A DNA stretch of 64,000 nucleotides from Pseudomonas sp. QS1027 (GTDB taxonomy: Bacteria; Pseudomonadota; Gammaproteobacteria; Pseudomonadales; Pseudomonadaceae): NCBI RefSeq assembly GCF_002814235.1, contig NZ_PHSU01000030.1, positions 62,001 through 126,000 on the forward strand, given 5' to 3'. Below, piece after piece: positions 1-8,287 of this stretch. The notes under the pieces are model-generated. The model saw only the letters and a program-made list of their open reading frames with translations. It did no database searches and was not told the DNA's origin. The first letter of the stretch is position 1, and each line of letters starts with the position of its first letter. The position numbers and the translations under genes are program-made.

Positions 1-195
1 GTGGTGACCAAGCGGATTCGACCGCTGCAGGTCAACAACCAGGTCGTGCACCATATCGGCATCCCGCTGCACTGGGGATTCACCGGAGTGGCGCGGCACG
101 GCTACCTGACCAACACCCTGGTGCCGTTCCTCGGCGATGGTAATTCACAGACCCCGGAATCCAAGTCGTTCCTGGTCAACGTGGAGAAAATCTGA
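1..195 (+). CDS. fdnG: Formate dehydrogenase-N alpha subunit, C-terminal end (partial)
   Basis: This is the last 64 codons of a gene that starts outside the window. The visible tail ([12 protein letters not shown], then [13 protein letters not shown] and a final NVEKI) matches the C-terminus of the molybdopterin catalytic subunit of formate dehydrogenase N/O. That subunit oxidises formate to CO2 in the periplasm and in this family uses a selenocysteine encoded by UGA. The UGA codon itself lies upstream and cannot be seen. The identification is supported by the iron-sulfur and cytochrome b subunit genes that follow immediately; the stop codon overlaps the fdnH start (TGATG). The paralogue name (fdnG or fdoG) cannot be decided here. 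Confidence 0.9.
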   Translation: MVTKRIRPLQVNNQVVHHIGIPLHWGFTGVARHGYLTNTLVPFLGDGNSQTPESKSFLVNVEKI

Positions 196-1136
196 TGGCC
201 AGCCAAGACATCATTGCCCGTTCGGCGACCACCACCTTGCCGCCCTCCGTGCGCCAGCAGGAAGAAGTCGCCAAACTGATCGACACCACCAAGTGCATCG
301 GCTGCAAGGCTTGCCAGGTGGCGTGTTCGGAATGGAACGAGCTGCGCGACGAGGTCGGCCATAACCATGGCACCTACGACAACCCCCAGGACCTGAGTGC
401 CGAAAGCTGGACCCTGATGCGCTTCACCGAGCATGAAACTGCCGCCGGCAACCTGGAGTGGCTGATCCGCAAGGACGGTTGCATGCACTGCGCCGACCCC
501 GGCTGCCTGAAGGCCTGCCCCAGCCCGGGGGCGATCATCAAGCACGCCAATGGCATCGTCGATTTCAACCAGGACCATTGCATCGGTTGCGGTTATTGCA
601 TCACCGGTTGCCCCTTCGATATCCCGCGCATCTCGCAGAAGGATCACAAGGCCTACAAGTGCACGCTGTGTTCGGACCGGGTGGCGGTGGGGCTGGAGCC
701 GGCCTGCGTGAAAACCTGCCCGACCGGGGCGATTGTCTTCGGCAGCAAGGAGGACATGAAGGAGCACGCCGCCGAGCGTATCGTCGACCTCAAGTCCCGC
801 GGCTTCGACCAGGCCGGCTTGTACGACCCGGCCGGGGTCGGTGGCACCCATGTGATGTACGTGCTGCACCATGCCGACCAGCCGTCACTGTACGCCGGCC
901 TGCCGAACCAGCCGAGCATCAGCCCCTTTGTCGAATTGTGGAAAGGCATCAGCAAGCCCCTGGGCCTGCTGGCGATGGGCGTAGCGGTGCTGGCGGGCTT
1001 TTTCCACTACGTGCGCATCGGCCCGCAACGGGTGGAGGAGGACGACCATCCGGCGCCCCCGGACAGCAGCGTCCATCAGGTCGACCCGAGCGTGCATGTC
1101 TTTGATCCGAAAACCGGTGAGGAGCCACGGCCATGA
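195..1136 (+). CDS. fdnH: Formate dehydrogenase-N beta (iron-sulfur) subunit
   Basis: This 313-residue protein carries electrons from the alpha subunit to the membrane cytochrome. Four cysteine clusters of the [4Fe-4S] ferredoxin type are visible in order: [35 protein letters not shown], and CTLC with a later CVKTC. A single hydrophobic segment near residues 255-275 ([17 protein letters not shown]) is the C-terminal membrane anchor of this family. The tail is acidic and proline-rich. The start ATG overlaps the fdnG stop and the gene overlaps fdnI by 4 bases, so the three subunits are translationally coupled. Length is normal for FdnH/FdoH. Confidence 0.96.
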   Translation: MASQDIIARSATTTLPPSVRQQEEVAKLIDTTKCIGCKACQVACSEWNELRDEVGHNHGTYDNPQDLSAESWTLMRFTEHETAAGNLEWLIRKDGCMHCADPGCLKACPSPGAIIKHANGIVDFNQDHCIGCGYCITGCPFDIPRISQKDHKAYKCTLCSDRVAVGLEPACVKTCPTGAIVFGSKEDMKEHAAERIVDLKSRGFDQAGLYDPAGVGGTHVMYVLHHADQPSLYAGLPNQPSISPFVELWKGISKPLGLLAMGVAVLAGFFHYVRIGPQRVEEDDHPAPPDSSVHQVDPSVHVFDPKTGEEPRP

Positions 1137-1786
1137 GCGACAAGCCTATCCTGCGTTATACCGCCAACCAGCGCACCAACCACTGGCTGGTGGCGATCCT
1201 GTTCTTTATGGCCGGTCTGTCGGGGCTGGCGCTGTTTCACCCGTCGTTGTTCTGGCTCAGCCAACTGTTCGGCGGTGGCCCCTGGACCCGCATCCTGCAT
1301 CCGTTCATGGGCCTGTTGATGTTCGTGCTGTTCCTCGGGCTGGTGATCCGTTTCTGGCGGGCCAACTTCTTTATCGCCAACGATCGCCTGTGGCTCAAGC
1401 GGGTGGAACGGGTGATCCGCAACGAGGAGGAGGGCGTACCGCCGATCGGCAAGTACAACCCCGGGCAGAAACTGCTGTTCTGGACACTGCTGGCCTGCAT
1501 GCTGGTCTTGCTGTTCAGCGGAGTGGTGATCTGGCGGGCGTATTTCAGCCAGTATTTCGGTATCGGCAGCATTCGCCTGGCGGTATTGCTCCATGCGCTG
1601 GCGGCGTTCGTGCTGGTGTTGAGCATCATCGTGCATATTTATGCCGGTATCTGGATCAAGGGCTCGGTCGGGGCCATGCTGCATGGCTGGGTCAGCCGCG
1701 CCTGGGCGCGCAAACACCATGAGTTGTGGTATCGCGAGGTGACCCGGAACGAGACCTCGACCGCCGAGCCACGGAAAAAGGGATAA
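1133..1786 (+). CDS. fdnI: Formate dehydrogenase-N gamma subunit (cytochrome b556)
   Basis: This 217-residue integral membrane protein binds two b haems and passes electrons from formate to quinone. Four hydrophobic helices are visible. Conserved histidines lie in [14 protein letters not shown] near the N-terminus, in [13 protein letters not shown], and in [23 protein letters not shown] near the end, as expected for haem ligands. The start overlaps the fdnH stop by 4 bases (ATGA). It is followed after 4 bases by fdhE, needed for maturation of the complex. Confidence 0.95.
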   Translation: MSDKPILRYTANQRTNHWLVAILFFMAGLSGLALFHPSLFWLSQLFGGGPWTRILHPFMGLLMFVLFLGLVIRFWRANFFIANDRLWLKRVERVIRNEEEGVPPIGKYNPGQKLLFWTLLACMLVLLFSGVVIWRAYFSQYFGIGSIRLAVLLHALAAFVLVLSIIVHIYAGIWIKGSVGAMLHGWVSRAWARKHHELWYREVTRNETSTAEPRKKG

Positions 1787-1790
1787 GCGC

Positions 1791-2714
1791 TTGAGCACGA
1801 TATTGGAACCTGGACAGATCGAGGCCTCGGCCAGTTCACCACCGTTTCTGCACCTGCCACCCTCGAACCTGTTCGCCCTGCGGGCAGCCCGATTGGAGCG
1901 ACTGGCGGTGGGGCATCCGCTGGCCGAGTACATCGGCCTGGTGGCCGGACTTTGCCGGGTGCAGCAGCAACTGCTGGAGCAACCACCGACAAGCGCGTCC
2001 CCCGACCCTGAGCGCCAGCGGCTGTGCCTGGCGCATGGTTTGCCGCCACTGGCCGCCGACAGCCTGGTGCGCGAAGATCTTTGGCTGCCCTGGCTGGATG
2101 CCTTGTTGTCGGGTTATGTCAGCAGTATCCCCGCCGTGCGACAGGCCATCAGCACCTTGCAGGACACCCGGGCCGGACAGCGCAAGGTCTGGGCACTGGC
2201 CTTGCTCGGCGGCCAGTACGCCGGCCTGCCGGCAGCCTTGGTGCCGTTTCTCGGTGCGGCGTTGCAGGCGGCCTGGAGCCATTGGTTGCTGACCGTGCCG
2301 AACCTTGCCCTGAAACCCTGCGACAGCCTGAGCCAATGCCCGGCCTGCGGTTCGCCGGCCATGGCCGGGGTGATCCGCCACCGGGGTAAGTTCAACGGCC
2401 TGCGCTACCTGGTGTGTTCGTTGTGTGCCTGCGAATGGCATGTGGTGCGGGTCAAGTGCATCTACTGCGAACAGAGCAAGGGGCTCAAATACCTGAGCCA
2501 GGGGGATGACGGCCATGGGGCCGGTCATGCGCCGCTGAGGGCGGAAATCTGCCCCGGCTGCAACAGCTATCTCAAGCTGCTCTATCTGGAAGAGGATGCC
2601 GAGGCCGAGGCGCTGTCAGCCGATATCACCAGTCTTGCGCTGGATATTCGCCTCGATCAGGAAGGTTACCTGCGTCAGGCGCCGAACCTGTTGCTGGCCC
2701 CGGGAGGCGATTAG
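1791..2714 (+). CDS. fdhE: Formate dehydrogenase accessory protein FdhE
   Basis: FdhE is a cytoplasmic rubredoxin-like protein required for assembly of active formate dehydrogenase N/O. The 307-residue product shows the family's cysteine pairs in its C-terminal half: CPACGSP, CSLCACEW, CIYCEQ and CPGCNSY, which bind iron. The start is TTG at 1791, preceded by a purine-rich GGAAAAAGGG; it yields the usual N-terminus MSTILEPG. It lies 4 bases after fdnI and is surely in the same transcript. After the stop there are 156 bases containing a REP-like palindrome before selA. Confidence 0.94.
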   Translation: MSTILEPGQIEASASSPPFLHLPPSNLFALRAARLERLAVGHPLAEYIGLVAGLCRVQQQLLEQPPTSASPDPERQRLCLAHGLPPLAADSLVREDLWLPWLDALLSGYVSSIPAVRQAISTLQDTRAGQRKVWALALLGGQYAGLPAALVPFLGAALQAAWSHWLLTVPNLALKPCDSLSQCPACGSPAMAGVIRHRGKFNGLRYLVCSLCACEWHVVRVKCIYCEQSKGLKYLSQGDDGHGAGHAPLRAEICPGCNSYLKLLYLEEDAEAEALSADITSLALDIRLDQEGYLRQAPNLLLAPGGD

Positions 2715-2758
2715 GTCCTGGCGATGGCGGCCGGATAGCCAAGGCAAGACTTACTGGC

Positions 2759-2785
2759 CTCTTCGCGGGCAAGCCGGCTCCCCCC
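2759..2785 (+). repeat. REP-like palindrome between fdhE and selA
   Basis: The sequence TCGCGGGCAAGCCGGCTCC, preceded by CTCT, is a Pseudomonas REP-type element with an imperfect palindromic core (GGGCAAGCCGGCTC). It sits 45 bases after the fdhE stop and about 85 bases before selA, in the same orientation as the copy inside selA. Such elements often cap transcripts or bind gyrase. No partner inverted copy is visible within 50 bases, so it is a singlet. Confidence 0.6.
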
Positions 2786-2870
2786 AAAAACCGCCGTCGT
2801 GCCCATCCATCAAGGAGCGAGCGCGGCGTCTACACTAAGGTTTCCGCATCGCGTCTTCAGGAAACCGCTG

Positions 2871-4397
2871 ATGTCCTCGAGCCTTGTCGCCGTTCCGCCA
2901 CGCCTGCCCTCCATCGATAGTCTGTTGCGCGACCCCGCTTGCCAACCCCTGGCCGAGCGCTACGGTCGCGATGCCTTACTGGCGACACTGCGGCAGTTGC
3001 TCGACGAACTGCGCGACCTGGTCCGCTTGGGCCAACTCACGGCCAACGAACTGACGCCGTCGGTGCTAGCGGGCCGAGCCGGCGAACGTCTGTTCAACCA
3101 GCACCGCAGCCGTGTGCAACGGGTGTTCAACCTGACCGGCACGGTGCTGCACACCAATCTCGGTCGGGCGCTGCTGCCCGAAGAAGCCATAGAGGCCGTG
3201 CAAACCGCCGCCCGTTACCCGCTCAACCTCGAATTCGACCTGCACAGCGGCAAGCGTGGCGACCGTGACGATCTGATCGAAGGCCTGATTCGTGAACTGA
3301 CCGGTGCCGAAGCCGTTACCGTGGTCAACAACAATGCCGCCGCCGTGCTGCTGGCCCTCAACAGCCTCGGGCAACGCAAGGAAGGCATTATCTCCCGGGG
3401 CGAGTTGATCGAGATCGGCGGGGCCTTTCGCATCCCCGATATCATGGCCCGCGCCGGTGTCCGCCTGCATGAAGTGGGCACCACCAATCGCACCCATGCC
3501 CGTGACTATGAAGCCGCCATCGGCCCACGCAGCGGACTGTTGATGCGCGTGCACGCCAGCAACTACAACATCCAGGGCTTTACCGCCCAGGTGCCCACCG
3601 CCGAGTTGGCGCAGATCGCCCATCGGAATGGGCTGCCGCTGCTGGAAGACCTGGGCAGCGGCAGCCTGCTCGATCTCACTCGCTGGGGACTGCCCGCCGA
3701 ACCCACGGTGCGCCAGGCGCTGGAAGACGGCGCCGATATTGTCACCTTCAGCGGCGACAAATTGCTCGGTGGGCCCCAGGCCGGGTTGATTGTCGGGCGC
3801 AAGGAGCTGATCGCGAAGATCAAGAAGAACCCGTTGAAACGGGCGTTACGGGTCGACAAGCTGACTCTCGCGGCGCTCGAAGCGGTACTGGGGCTGTACC
3901 GTAACCCGGATCGCTTGGCCGAGCGTTTGCCCAGCTTGCGTCTGCTGACCCGGCCTCAAGCGGAGATCCTCGCCCAGGCTGAACGCTTGCGCCCGCTGTT
4001 GGCCGGGGTATTGGGGGAGGGCTGGAGCGTCTTGGCGATACCGGCGCTGGGCATGATCGGCAGCGGCAGCCAACCGGTGGCGCGGTTGCCCAGCGCGGCT
4101 TTGTGCCTGCGGGCCAATACCTCGAAACGCCTGCGCGGGCGCAGTCTGCATGGACTGGAGGCGGCGTTGCGCAGCTTGCCGATTCCGGTGTTGGGGCGCA
4201 TCGATGACGATGCCTTGTGGCTGGATCTGCGTCAGTTGGACGATGAGGAGGCCTGGGTGGCGCAGCTTGGGAGGTTGAGCCCTGGGACCGCGTCATCGTT
4301 CATCGCGAGCAAGCTTGCTCCTACGAAAAGCGGGTCGGCGGATATTCCGGAGAACGGGACGACGGGGATTGGGCCGCTGGGGAGTCGGACGGGGTGA
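2871..4397 (+). CDS. selA: L-seryl-tRNA(Sec) selenium transferase
   Basis: SelA is a PLP enzyme that converts seryl-tRNA(Sec) to selenocysteinyl-tRNA(Sec) using selenophosphate. Visible family motifs are [18 protein letters not shown] near the N-terminus, [32 protein letters not shown], and [15 protein letters not shown] with the PLP lysine. I chose ATG 2871 because AGGAAACC lies just upstream; an in-frame ATG at 2799 would add 24 unlike residues. The product is 508 residues against about 463-475 for the family. The surplus is at the C-terminus, where a REP palindrome (4298-4326) is translated as [12 protein letters not shown] and the frame continues to the selB start. The stop overlaps the selB GTG (GTGA). 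Confidence 0.96.
   Translation: MSSSLVAVPPRLPSIDSLLRDPACQPLAERYGRDALLATLRQLLDELRDLVRLGQLTANELTPSVLAGRAGERLFNQHRSRVQRVFNLTGTVLHTNLGRALLPEEAIEAVQTAARYPLNLEFDLHSGKRGDRDDLIEGLIRELTGAEAVTVVNNNAAAVLLALNSLGQRKEGIISRGELIEIGGAFRIPDIMARAGVRLHEVGTTNRTHARDYEAAIGPRSGLLMRVHASNYNIQGFTAQVPTAELAQIAHRNGLPLLEDLGSGSLLDLTRWGLPAEPTVRQALEDGADIVTFSGDKLLGGPQAGLIVGRKELIAKIKKNPLKRALRVDKLTLAALEAVLGLYRNPDRLAERLPSLRLLTRPQAEILAQAERLRPLLAGVLGEGWSVLAIPALGMIGSGSQPVARLPSAALCLRANTSKRLRGRSLHGLEAALRSLPIPVLGRIDDDALWLDLRQLDDEEAWVAQLGRLSPGTASSFIASKLAPTKSGSADIPENGTTGIGPLGSRTG
4298..4326 (+). repeat. REP palindrome inside the selA coding sequence
   Basis: CATCGCGAGCAAGCTTGCTCCTACG is a textbook fluorescent-Pseudomonas REP unit. The core GAGCAAGCTTGCTC (4307-4320) is a perfect 14-base palindrome. 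It lies within the 3' end of selA and is read in frame as part of the protein. It appears to have extended the SelA C-terminus beyond the normal family end. Confidence 0.85.
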
Positions 4398-6322
4398 TCG
4401 TCGGCACGGCGGGGCATATCGACCATGGCAAGACCCGTCTACTCCAGGCGCTGACCGGACAGGCCGGCGACAAACGCCGGGAGGAGCGCGAACGCGGTAT
4501 CACCATCGACCTGGGTTACCTCTATGCGCCGTTGGAACACGGTACTGCCCTGACCGGATTTATCGATGTGCCCGGCCATGAGCGGTTTATCCATAACATG
4601 CTGGCCGGCGCCCAGGGGATCGACCTGGTGTTGCTGGTGGTGGCCGCCGACGACGGGGTGATGCCCCAGACCCGCGAGCACCTGGCGATTGTCGAGCTAC
4701 TGGGCATTCCCCGGGCGCTGGTAGCGATCAGCAAATGCGACCGGGTGGAACCTGAGCGCAGGGCCCAGGTGCGTACCGAGATCCAGGCATTGTTGGCATC
4801 CGGCTCTTATGCCCAGGCACCCCTTATCGAGGTTTCCAGTGTCACCGGCGAGGGCATCGAGACACTGCGCCAGGCGTTGCTCGAAGCCCAGGGCGAGGTC
4901 CGCCGCCGCAGTGACGAAGGTAGCGGCTTTCGCCTGGCGATTGACCGCGCCTTCAATGTGCCGGGCAGCGGCATCGTGGTCACCGGCACGGCCTTGTCCG
5001 GCCGCGTCGGAACCGGTGATGTCCTGGCTCTTGGGCCCACCGGCAAGGCAGTGCGGGTTCGTGGCCTGCACGCGCAGAACCAACCGGCGAGCGAGGCCTT
5101 TGCCGGGCAGCGGGTAGCGCTGAACCTGAGTGCCGAACGCCTGGCGCTCGAGCAGATTCATCGCGGTCACTGGTTACTGTCCGAGTGGCTGCACGCGCCG
5201 ACCCAGCGTCTGGATATCGAGCTGCAACTGCTGGCCAGTGAAACCCGCCGGTTCGAACACTTCAGTTCGGTCCACATTCACTTGGGCACCCAGGATGTAC
5301 TGGGTCGGGTGGCTTTGCTGGATACCACGCAATTGGCGTCGGGAGGCCGGGCCTTTGCCCAGTTGCTGACCCATGTGCCCTTGCAGGCCGTGCACGGGGA
5401 TCGCCTGGTGTTGCGTGATCAAAGCGCCCAGCGGACCCTCGGTGGCGGTCGGGTGCTGGATCCCTTTGCGCCCACCCGCCAGCGGCGCAGCCCCGAGCGT
5501 CTGGCGCAGTTGCAGGCCTTGGCGCAGGCCCAAAGCCTGGAGACATTATTGCCGACCTTGCTCGCCGGCGGCGCCGGTGGTCTTGATCCGCAACGCCTGG
5601 AGCGCCATTTCAATCGTCTACGCGACAGTTGGACGCTGCCGGCCGATATCAATGTGATCGCCACGCGACAAGGTTCGCGGCTGTTCAGCAGTGCGGGTTG
5701 GCAAGCCCTGAAGGACGCCTTGCTCGCGCAACTGGCGCGTTTTCACAGCCTGGAGCCCGATCAACTGGGCCCGGACCGTGATCGACTGCGGCGCTTTGCC
5801 GCCTTGGCGCTGGAGCGGCCGGCGTTTATCAGCCTGCTGGACGCGTTGCTCGCCGACGCCACGATTGTGGCAAGTGGTCCCTGGCTGCATCTGCCCGACC
5901 ATCAGGTGCGCTTGAGCGAAGACGACGAGCGCTTGTGGCAACAACTGCAACCGCTGCTGGAGCAGGGCGCAATCGATCCTCCGTGGGTACGCGCCCTGGC
6001 ATCGTCGACCGGGCAGGATGAAGACGCCGTACGTTTGCTGCTGCGCAAACTGGCCAGGCTGGGGCAGGTGTACCAGGTGGTGCATGACCGTTTTTACACG
6101 GAGGCTGCAGTCCGGCAATTGGCGGCTATGCTGGTGCAATTGGCGGCGGATAATCCGACGGTACAGGTGATCGCCTTTCGTGATCGGCTGGGGTTGGGGC
6201 GTAAACGCTGTATTCAGATATTGGAGTTTTTCGACCGCATCGGCCTGACCCGACGTGTCGGCAACTTGCGCTTTATTCGTGCTGACAACGCACTGGCCCG
6301 GAGTGCGCCGCAAAACCTGTAG
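4394..6322 (+). CDS. selB: Selenocysteine-specific elongation factor
   Basis: SelB delivers Sec-tRNA(Sec) to the ribosome at UGA codons followed by a SECIS hairpin. The 642-residue product has the translational GTPase core at the N-terminus: [11 protein letters not shown] (G1), a G2 threonine in [18 protein letters not shown] (G3) and SKCD (G4). EF-Tu-like beta domains follow, then a C-terminal series of winged-helix domains (about residues 400-635) that bind SECIS RNA. Start is GTG at 4394, overlapping the selA stop by 4 bases, so translation is coupled. The stop codon falls in a REP-like sequence, and the selenocysteine tRNA begins 32 bases later. Confidence 0.96.
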   Translation: MIVGTAGHIDHGKTRLLQALTGQAGDKRREERERGITIDLGYLYAPLEHGTALTGFIDVPGHERFIHNMLAGAQGIDLVLLVVAADDGVMPQTREHLAIVELLGIPRALVAISKCDRVEPERRAQVRTEIQALLASGSYAQAPLIEVSSVTGEGIETLRQALLEAQGEVRRRSDEGSGFRLAIDRAFNVPGSGIVVTGTALSGRVGTGDVLALGPTGKAVRVRGLHAQNQPASEAFAGQRVALNLSAERLALEQIHRGHWLLSEWLHAPTQRLDIELQLLASETRRFEHFSSVHIHLGTQDVLGRVALLDTTQLASGGRAFAQLLTHVPLQAVHGDRLVLRDQSAQRTLGGGRVLDPFAPTRQRRSPERLAQLQALAQAQSLETLLPTLLAGGAGGLDPQRLERHFNRLRDSWTLPADINVIATRQGSRLFSSAGWQALKDALLAQLARFHSLEPDQLGPDRDRLRRFAALALERPAFISLLDALLADATIVASGPWLHLPDHQVRLSEDDERLWQQLQPLLEQGAIDPPWVRALASSTGQDEDAVRLLLRKLARLGQVYQVVHDRFYTEAAVRQLAAMLVQLAADNPTVQVIAFRDRLGLGRKRCIQILEFFDRIGLTRRVGNLRFIRADNALARSAPQNL

Positions 6323-6340
6323 GAGCAGGGCTTGGCCAGG
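6317..6340 (+). repeat. Degenerate REP-like half element at the selB 3' end
   Basis: CCTGTAGGAGCAGGGCTTGGCC resembles the common Pseudomonas REP edge (CTGTAGGAGC followed by GGGCTTG) but lacks a complete palindrome. It contains the selB stop codon. The call is weak and rests on similarity to known REP borders. Confidence 0.35.
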
Positions 6341-6354
6341 CATAAGGATTTCAA

Positions 6355-6450
6355 GGAAGGCAATCGCGCCCGGTGGCGCGGCCGGGCTTCAAACCCGGTT
6401 GGGGACGGCATCCGTTCCCGGGCAGGTTCGACTCCGGCTGCCTTCCGCCA
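6355..6450 (+). tRNA. selC: tRNA-Sec (anticodon TCA)
   Basis: This 96-base gene folds as bacterial selenocysteine tRNA. The acceptor stem is 8 bp (GGAAGGCA with TGCCTTCC), with discriminator G and encoded CCA. The anticodon stem CCGGG/CCCGG encloses the loop CTTCAAA, giving anticodon TCA at 6389-6391, which reads UGA. A long variable arm (GGGGACGG...CCGTTCCC) and the T-loop GTTCGACTC match the known layout. The T stem has one apparent A-G mismatch. It starts only 32 bases after selB on the same strand with no terminator between, so it is probably processed from a selAB-selC transcript. Confidence 0.96.
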
Positions 6451-6469
6451 CTTTCCCGAACATCCCCGG

Positions 6470-7084
6470 CTAGATCTGCAGCGAGCGCCAGGCCGCTTCG
6501 GCCAACTCGCTCCGGAAGGTCGCGGGGCGACTCTGGACCCGCCCGGATAACCAGGCCCGGCAGTAATTCTCCGCCTGCCCGACAATCAACGACAGCAATA
6601 GCTCGGCCGGAACATTCCTGAGGCCGTCGGCATGGTCCGGCTCGCCCAGCCATTCGCGCAACTGCCGGTTACGCGCCTTGTTGCGGGTGGCTAGCTCCGT
6701 GGCGTGGGGCCCCTGGGCCACGACAAAGCGCGCCTGGAACTGGAATCGCGCCCATTGCGGTTGCGCGTCGACCCAGTCGACATAGCTGTACACCAGCGCC
6801 TGCACACCGTCCTGCAATGTCTCGGCAGCCGAAAGATAGCGCTCACGCAAGCCGGCCTGGTCTTCCAGCGCGGCGAAGAACAGCGCCGCCACCAGCCCCT
6901 CCTTGTTGCCGAAGTGGTGATAGATCGCCCCCACGCTGGTGTCGCACTCGGCGCGGATGGTTTCGATGGTCGTGGCTTCGATCCCGTGCTCGTTAAAGCT
7001 GGACAGGGCCTGCGCCAGGATCGCGCGTTTCAGTTCGGCCCGACGGCCCGGGTAACAGCGTTCGAGAAGATCGAGGTTTTCCAT
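6470..7084 (-). CDS. TetR/AcrR family transcriptional repressor
   Basis: The 204-residue protein has the TetR N-terminal helix-turn-helix at about residues 20-60: RAILAQALSSFNEHG, then TTIETIRAECDTSVGAIYHHFGNKEGLV. The helical C-terminal domain that binds an unknown ligand follows. It is divergent from the hotdog-fold gene at 7231; the shared 146-base region carries a strong palindrome (7181-7197) that is the likely operator for both genes. It converges with selC, ending 20 bases from it. Ligand and regulon are not evident from sequence. Confidence 0.92.
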   Translation of the reverse strand: MENLDLLERCYPGRRAELKRAILAQALSSFNEHGIEATTIETIRAECDTSVGAIYHHFGNKEGLVAALFFAALEDQAGLRERYLSAAETLQDGVQALVYSYVDWVDAQPQWARFQFQARFVVAQGPHATELATRNKARNRQLREWLGEPDHADGLRNVPAELLLSLIVGQAENYCRAWLSGRVQSRPATFRSELAEAAWRSLQI

Positions 7085-7144
7085 GCAAGCAACAACCTGA
7101 AGTCCGGTGGCAGGGCAGTAATCGTATGAAACAGAGGCGTGAGC

Positions 7145-7172
7145 TTGACAGATTTTCGATTAACAGAATACT
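7145..7172 (+). promoter_or_regulatory. Candidate sigma-70 promoter for the hotdog-fold gene
   Basis: TTGACA at 7145-7150 is a perfect -35 box, followed after 16 bases by AATACT at 7167-7172 as a -10 box. The AACAG-AATA-CTGTT palindrome (7162-7175) overlaps the -10, so a bound repressor would block RNA polymerase. Confidence 0.55.
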
Positions 7173-7197
7173 GTTCTTTTACAGAATAATATTCTGT
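7162..7197. promoter_or_regulatory. Palindromic operator, probably for the divergent TetR regulator
   Basis: Two related dyads lie between the TetR gene and the hotdog gene. ACAGAATA-A-TATTCTGT (7181-7197) is perfect with 8-base arms, and AACAG-AATA-CTGTT (7162-7175) shares the ACAGAATA half. TetR proteins commonly bind such symmetric sites in their own divergent promoter regions. The assignment is by position and symmetry only. Confidence 0.6.
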
Positions 7198-7230
7198 ATT
7201 CAAAACAAGACACCCACCGAGGTACACCCG

Positions 7231-7671
7231 ATGAGCCAGTTCCTGAGCATGTTCACCAGCGTAGGTCCGGAAAAATTCAGTCAGATGGCCTGCCAGATGG
7301 CCCCTTACTTCAGCACCATCAATCCCTTGATCAGCGAGCTGCGGGCAGGGCATTCGCAGGTGCGGGTGCCGTTTCGTCGGGAAATCACCAATCACCTGGG
7401 CACCGTCCATGCCATTGCCCTGTGCAACGCCGCGGAACTGGCGGCCGGAGTGATGACCGATGTGTCGATTCCCGAGGGCGCGCGCTGGATTCCCAAAGGC
7501 ATGAGCGTTGAATACCTGGCCAAGGCCAAGACCGACGTGCACGCCGTGGCCGATGGCAGTGCCGTCGACTGGTCGACGGCGGGAGACAAGATCGTCTTGG
7601 TGGATATTCGTGACGAGGAGGGCGTGCAGGTGTTCACGGCGCGGATCACCATGAACGTCAAGCTGGCGTAG
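7231..7671 (+). CDS. Hotdog-fold (DUF4442/PaaI-like thioesterase) protein
   Basis: The 146-residue product resembles DUF4442 hotdog proteins, which are related to acyl-CoA thioesterases. The family-like segment NHLGTVHAIALCNAAELAAG contains the region where hotdog enzymes place catalytic residues and the CoA-facing helix; WIPKGMSVEYLAKAK follows as a typical central strand. I chose ATG 7231 with GAGGT upstream; a longer in-frame start at 7126 would read through the operator. The divergent TetR gene probably controls it. The substrate is unknown; an acyl-CoA or fatty-acid link is inference from the fold. Confidence 0.8.
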   Translation: MSQFLSMFTSVGPEKFSQMACQMAPYFSTINPLISELRAGHSQVRVPFRREITNHLGTVHAIALCNAAELAAGVMTDVSIPEGARWIPKGMSVEYLAKAKTDVHAVADGSAVDWSTAGDKIVLVDIRDEEGVQVFTARITMNVKLA

Positions 7672-7682
7672 GCACTGGACCC

Positions 7683-7719
7683 GTGGTGCGGCACCCGATG
7701 TGCCATTTTGTCGCACCAC
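7683..7719. repeat. Inverted repeat upstream of the copper-gene group
   Basis: GTGGTGCG (7683-7690) and CGCACCAC (7712-7719) form a perfect 8-base inverted repeat with a 21-base spacer, which itself holds GGCAC/GTGCC. It lies 33-69 bases before the DUF2946 start and could be an operator or a hairpin. It does not match a Fur or Zur box that I recognise. Confidence 0.35.
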
Positions 7720-7751
7720 TGGCCACAGCGACGGTGTTACATTCTGCGCCC

Positions 7752-8162
7752 ATGAAACCCATCCCGTCCCTTCGACCGTCCGGCCGCCGCCGCACTGGTG
7801 CCTGGCTCAGCTTGCTGGCCATGCTGCTGGTCTTCGTCGGCCCGCTGATCGGACAGGGGCTCAGCCTGGCCCACAGCGCCGGCCCCGCGCTCGAAGATAT
7901 CTGCGGCGCGGTACCGGGCCAGGGCTTGGCCGCGCAGTCGGATTCCGGCCCGGCAGATCATCACGGGACGATGATCTGGGAGAAATGCGGTTATTGCTCG
8001 CTGCTGTTCCAGCACCCGGCCCTGAGCGACTCCCATGCCCTCGCGCCTCGCCTGGCACTGATCCCGAGCAGTTTTGCGCACAATCACTTCACTCCCGAAC
8101 AAGCCTCGGCCCCGGTTTTCCCGGGGGCCCGCTCTCGCGCACCGCCCCAGGCCAGCGTCTGA
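7752..8162 (+). CDS. DUF2946 family protein, probably copper-linked
   Basis: The 136-residue protein has a basic N-terminus followed by one hydrophobic segment (AWLSLLAMLLVFVGPLI, about residues 16-32), as for a membrane anchor or signal. The DUF2946 core DHHGTMIWEKCGYCSLLFQHP follows, with His and two Cys that could bind metal. DUF2946 genes in pseudomonads often lie beside copper uptake or chaperone genes, as here with SCO and PCu(A)C downstream. The ATG at 7752 is preferred because it begins the signal region; no clear Shine-Dalgarno is visible. The molecular role is not established. Confidence 0.75.
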   Translation: MKPIPSLRPSGRRRTGAWLSLLAMLLVFVGPLIGQGLSLAHSAGPALEDICGAVPGQGLAAQSDSGPADHHGTMIWEKCGYCSLLFQHPALSDSHALAPRLALIPSSFAHNHFTPEQASAPVFPGARSRAPPQASV

Positions 8163-8209
8163 TCCGCCGCACCGATCATTGTCGAGACGGCCTGCTGCCG
8201 ATAAGCCCT

Positions 8210-8225
8210 ACGCCCTGATGGGCGT
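8210..8225 (+). other. Short hairpin between DUF2946 gene and SCO gene
   Basis: ACGCCC-TGAT-GGGCGT forms a 6-bp stem with a 4-base loop in the 125-base gap. It has no T-run, so it is not a normal intrinsic terminator; it may be an RNA-stability or attenuation element. Confidence 0.3.
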
Positions 8226-8287
8226 CCATGTGCATTTATCCGCCAGCGCAAGGCCGCGACATCGCTCCATACGAAGGACTACAGAAC

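Noticed and set aside
2799-2870. Longer SelA start at 2799
   Set aside because: The added 24 residues are unlike SelA, and the later ATG has a good Shine-Dalgarno.
7683-7719. Inverted repeat as a Fur or Zur box
   Set aside because: The arms GTGGTGCG/CGCACCAC do not fit either consensus; kept only as an unassigned repeat.
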